The notes under the pieces were generated by a model. It saw nothing but the letters and a program-made list of their open reading frames with translations, was not told where the DNA came from and did not search any database. Below, in pieces: positions 62,731-64,000 of a DNA stretch of 64,000 nucleotides. Source of the DNA: Zoogloea sp. (GTDB taxonomy: Bacteria; Pseudomonadota; Gammaproteobacteria; Burkholderiales; Rhodocyclaceae). Position 1 is the first letter of the stretch, and every line of letters begins with the position of its first letter. Location of the stretch: the NCBI GenBank assembly GCA_009026175.1, contig WBTZ01000003.1, forward strand, positions 1-64,000, in the 5' to 3' direction. Made by a program: the position numbers and the translations under genes.

Positions 62731-64000
62731 GTGGTCCACAATCAGCATCCTCTTCTGGAGCCCGCTCAACTCCGGCAGGCGCTCACTGACATCGCGACCA
62801 GCGCGGCCCCCACGGCCATCGTCGAGCTCATCCGCTGGCTCGATTCATTCCAGTACGAGGCCGAGCTGCCCATTGCCGAGCTGGCCCGCCTGGTGGTGGT
62901 GCTCGATGAGGCGGCCCAGCCCCAGTTGCGTCAGGCCGCGGGGCTCTACCTGTCCAATGCCTTCGGCTCGCGAAGCCTGCGCTACAAGGCGCTCGGCAAG
63001 GATTTCTATGCCAGCCTGGGGCGTGCCTACGATCTGGTGCTGGACGGGCTGGCGACGGACTTCGCTCTGCCTGCCGACGACCCCCTGCGTGCCGAGATCC
63101 GCCTGCGTACCGTGCGCAGCGCGGCGGGCGAGATGAAATGGGCTGCATTCGACTATCACGGCCTGCCCGACGATGTCTGGCTGCGGGCCGGGCAGGCGTT
63201 CCGCGATGCGCATGACGTCGGCGGGCTCAACATGCCCATCAACATCCGCGAGGGCAGGGAGACCCGTTCCACCATCCAGCGGGAGTTCGTGCGTCTGGTC
63301 GCCCTGCACTGCGCCAGTCTCGATCAGTTGTCTCCCGAACGCATCGAGGCCACGGACAAGCTGGTGCGTTACCTGCAGCATGCCCTGGATCTGAGTGCCG
63401 AACCGCTGGCCGGCAGCCAGTTTGCGGTGGATCTGGACAAGCTGGCGCCCCCGCGCCGCTGCCTGGCCCTGCCTGAATCGCCCTCCGGGGGCTTGCGCTT
63501 CTTCCGTCCGGGGGATGCCTTGCCGGCCCTCGACGAACTGGCCCGCACCCTGGCGGAGGCCTCCTCGGCGCCGGCCTTCGCCGGGCTCAGCCTGCCTTCG
63601 GTCACCGCTACCGTCCGGCATCTGGCGCGCCAGTGGGGGCCTCAGCCGCCGATGCGCCAGTTCCGCCGCCATGTCGTGCAGGGCCAGTTGTCCCTGGCGA
63701 CCGGGCTGGGTTTCATCCGCTCCCAGTTGTCCGGCGATGCCCTGCTGCGCCCGGCGGCGGCATGGACCCTGCTGGATGCGAGCCGTAACGGCTTTGGCGT
63801 CCAGTCCGCCCTGCATGACCCGGATGTTTGCCGCGTGGGCGCCCTGGTCGGGGCCCACGTGGGGGAAACCGGGCGCTGGGTGCTCGCCCTGGTGAGGCGG
63901 GTCCGCTTTGATGACGGGGCACGGGTCTCGGTCGGGCTGCAGACGATCTCCAGCGATCCCCAGCAGGTGGTGCTGGACGACGGCCAGCGCAGCTGGATCG
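62731..64000 (+). CDS. Unrecognised protein, cut by the window edge (possible PilZ-like C-terminal domain)
   Basis: About 423 codons are visible and the frame is open at the edge. I start at the GTG at 62731 because GGAGGGGGG lies just upstream; an in-frame ATG at 62716 is the alternative. Residues 1-330 look helical, with '[20 protein letters not shown]' and '[20 protein letters not shown]'; no domain is recognised. From about 345 the sequence becomes strand-rich: '[20 protein letters not shown]' then '[20 protein letters not shown]' and '[20 protein letters not shown]'. The small-residue D-x-S-x-x-G-like start and following strands resemble PilZ domains, but the RxxxR motif is not evident, so this is a guess. 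No signal peptide or membrane helix. It is divergent from thyA. Confidence 0.75.
   Translation, partial: MVHNQHPLLEPAQLRQALTDIATSAAPTAIVELIRWLDSFQYEAELPIAELARLVVVLDEAAQPQLRQAAGLYLSNAFGSRSLRYKALGKDFYASLGRAYDLVLDGLATDFALPADDPLRAEIRLRTVRSAAGEMKWAAFDYHGLPDDVWLRAGQAFRDAHDVGGLNMPINIREGRETRSTIQREFVRLVALHCASLDQLSPERIEATDKLVRYLQHALDLSAEPLAGSQFAVDLDKLAPPRRCLALPESPSGGLRFFRPGDALPALDELARTLAEASSAPAFAGLSLPSVTATVRHLARQWGPQPPMRQFRRHVVQGQLSLATGLGFIRSQLSGDALLRPAAAWTLLDASRNGFGVQSALHDPDVCRVGALVGAHVGETGRWVLALVRRVRFDDGARVSVGLQTISSDPQQVVLDDGQRSWI

Overview
The window is a contiguous stretch of a high-GC Gram-negative chromosome, almost certainly a betaproteobacterium and probably a Rhodocyclales member (Azospira/Dechloromonas-like). 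This rests on conserved neighbourhoods (coaBC-dut divergent from radC-rpmB-rpmG; clpS-clpA divergent from a csp gene; metG / apbC-dcd-decarboxylase; thyA-folA), a polar-flagellum FleS/FleR system, AceK-type control of isocitrate dehydrogenase, and a 3-hydroxybutyrate oligomer hydrolase. The assignment is an inference from gene content. I found no rRNA, tRNA, CRISPR array, IS element or prophage. Coding density is high, with codon third positions almost all G or C.

Layout. 1-4.9 kb: flagellar region with fliF (cut by the window edge) divergent from fleS-fleR and then fliE, which has a textbook sigma-54 promoter, followed by a YcgR-type c-di-GMP brake. 5-9.3 kb: phoU, rpiA, yidB, a 3-mercaptopyruvate sulfurtransferase gene broken by one in-frame amber codon, a SpoIIAA-like protein and an EamA exporter. 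9.4-11.5 kb: aceA and rraA, separated by a 301-bp regulatory region. 11.6-15.5 kb: clpA, clpS, a cold-shock gene, rpmG and rpmB. 15.6-18.5 kb: radC, coaBC, dut and a Nudix hydrolase. 18.5-27.1 kb: a lipoprotein-type 3HB-oligomer hydrolase, aceK, icd and a second, monomeric isocitrate dehydrogenase. 27.2-33.8 kb: secF, secD and yajC, then a 79-bp tandem repeat array, an unrecognised 108-aa gene behind three TGC-N3/4-GCA motifs, and uvrD. 33.8-37.4 kb: a translationally coupled MBOAT O-acyltransferase/SGNH-like pair and an orphan ParA ATPase. 37.7-42.7 kb: maeB, a quinone oxidoreductase, a secreted unknown and a GAF-GGDEF cyclase. 42.7-44.9 kb: an AT-richer patch with a stand-alone LysR-type DNA-binding domain and an XRE regulator that overlaps a rhomboid protease gene. 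44.9-64 kb: a CorC/HlyC protein, dnaE, PAS-GGDEF-EAL, SulP, metG, apbC, a small lipoprotein, dcd, an Orn/Lys/Arg decarboxylase, folA, thyA and an open-ended unknown gene.

How the genes fit together. The clearest theme is acetate/3-hydroxybutyrate carbon flow around isocitrate. The oligomer hydrolase would release 3HB, isocitrate lyase opens the glyoxylate shunt, Icd (with the conserved phosphorylatable serine) and divergent AceK set the branch point, a second monomeric IDH lacks that control site, and MaeB drains malate. A second theme is c-di-GMP: one PilZ-type effector, a GGDEF protein and a GGDEF-EAL protein. The rest is housekeeping (DNA replication and repair, protein export, proteolysis, nucleotide synthesis).

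Nothing here is a clear new defence or mobile system. The places most worth a second look are the broken sseA, the repeat array next to yajC, the TGC-motif promoter of the 108-aa unknown, the direct and inverted GAAACGA repeats upstream of aceA, and the LysR-fragment/XRE/rhomboid patch.
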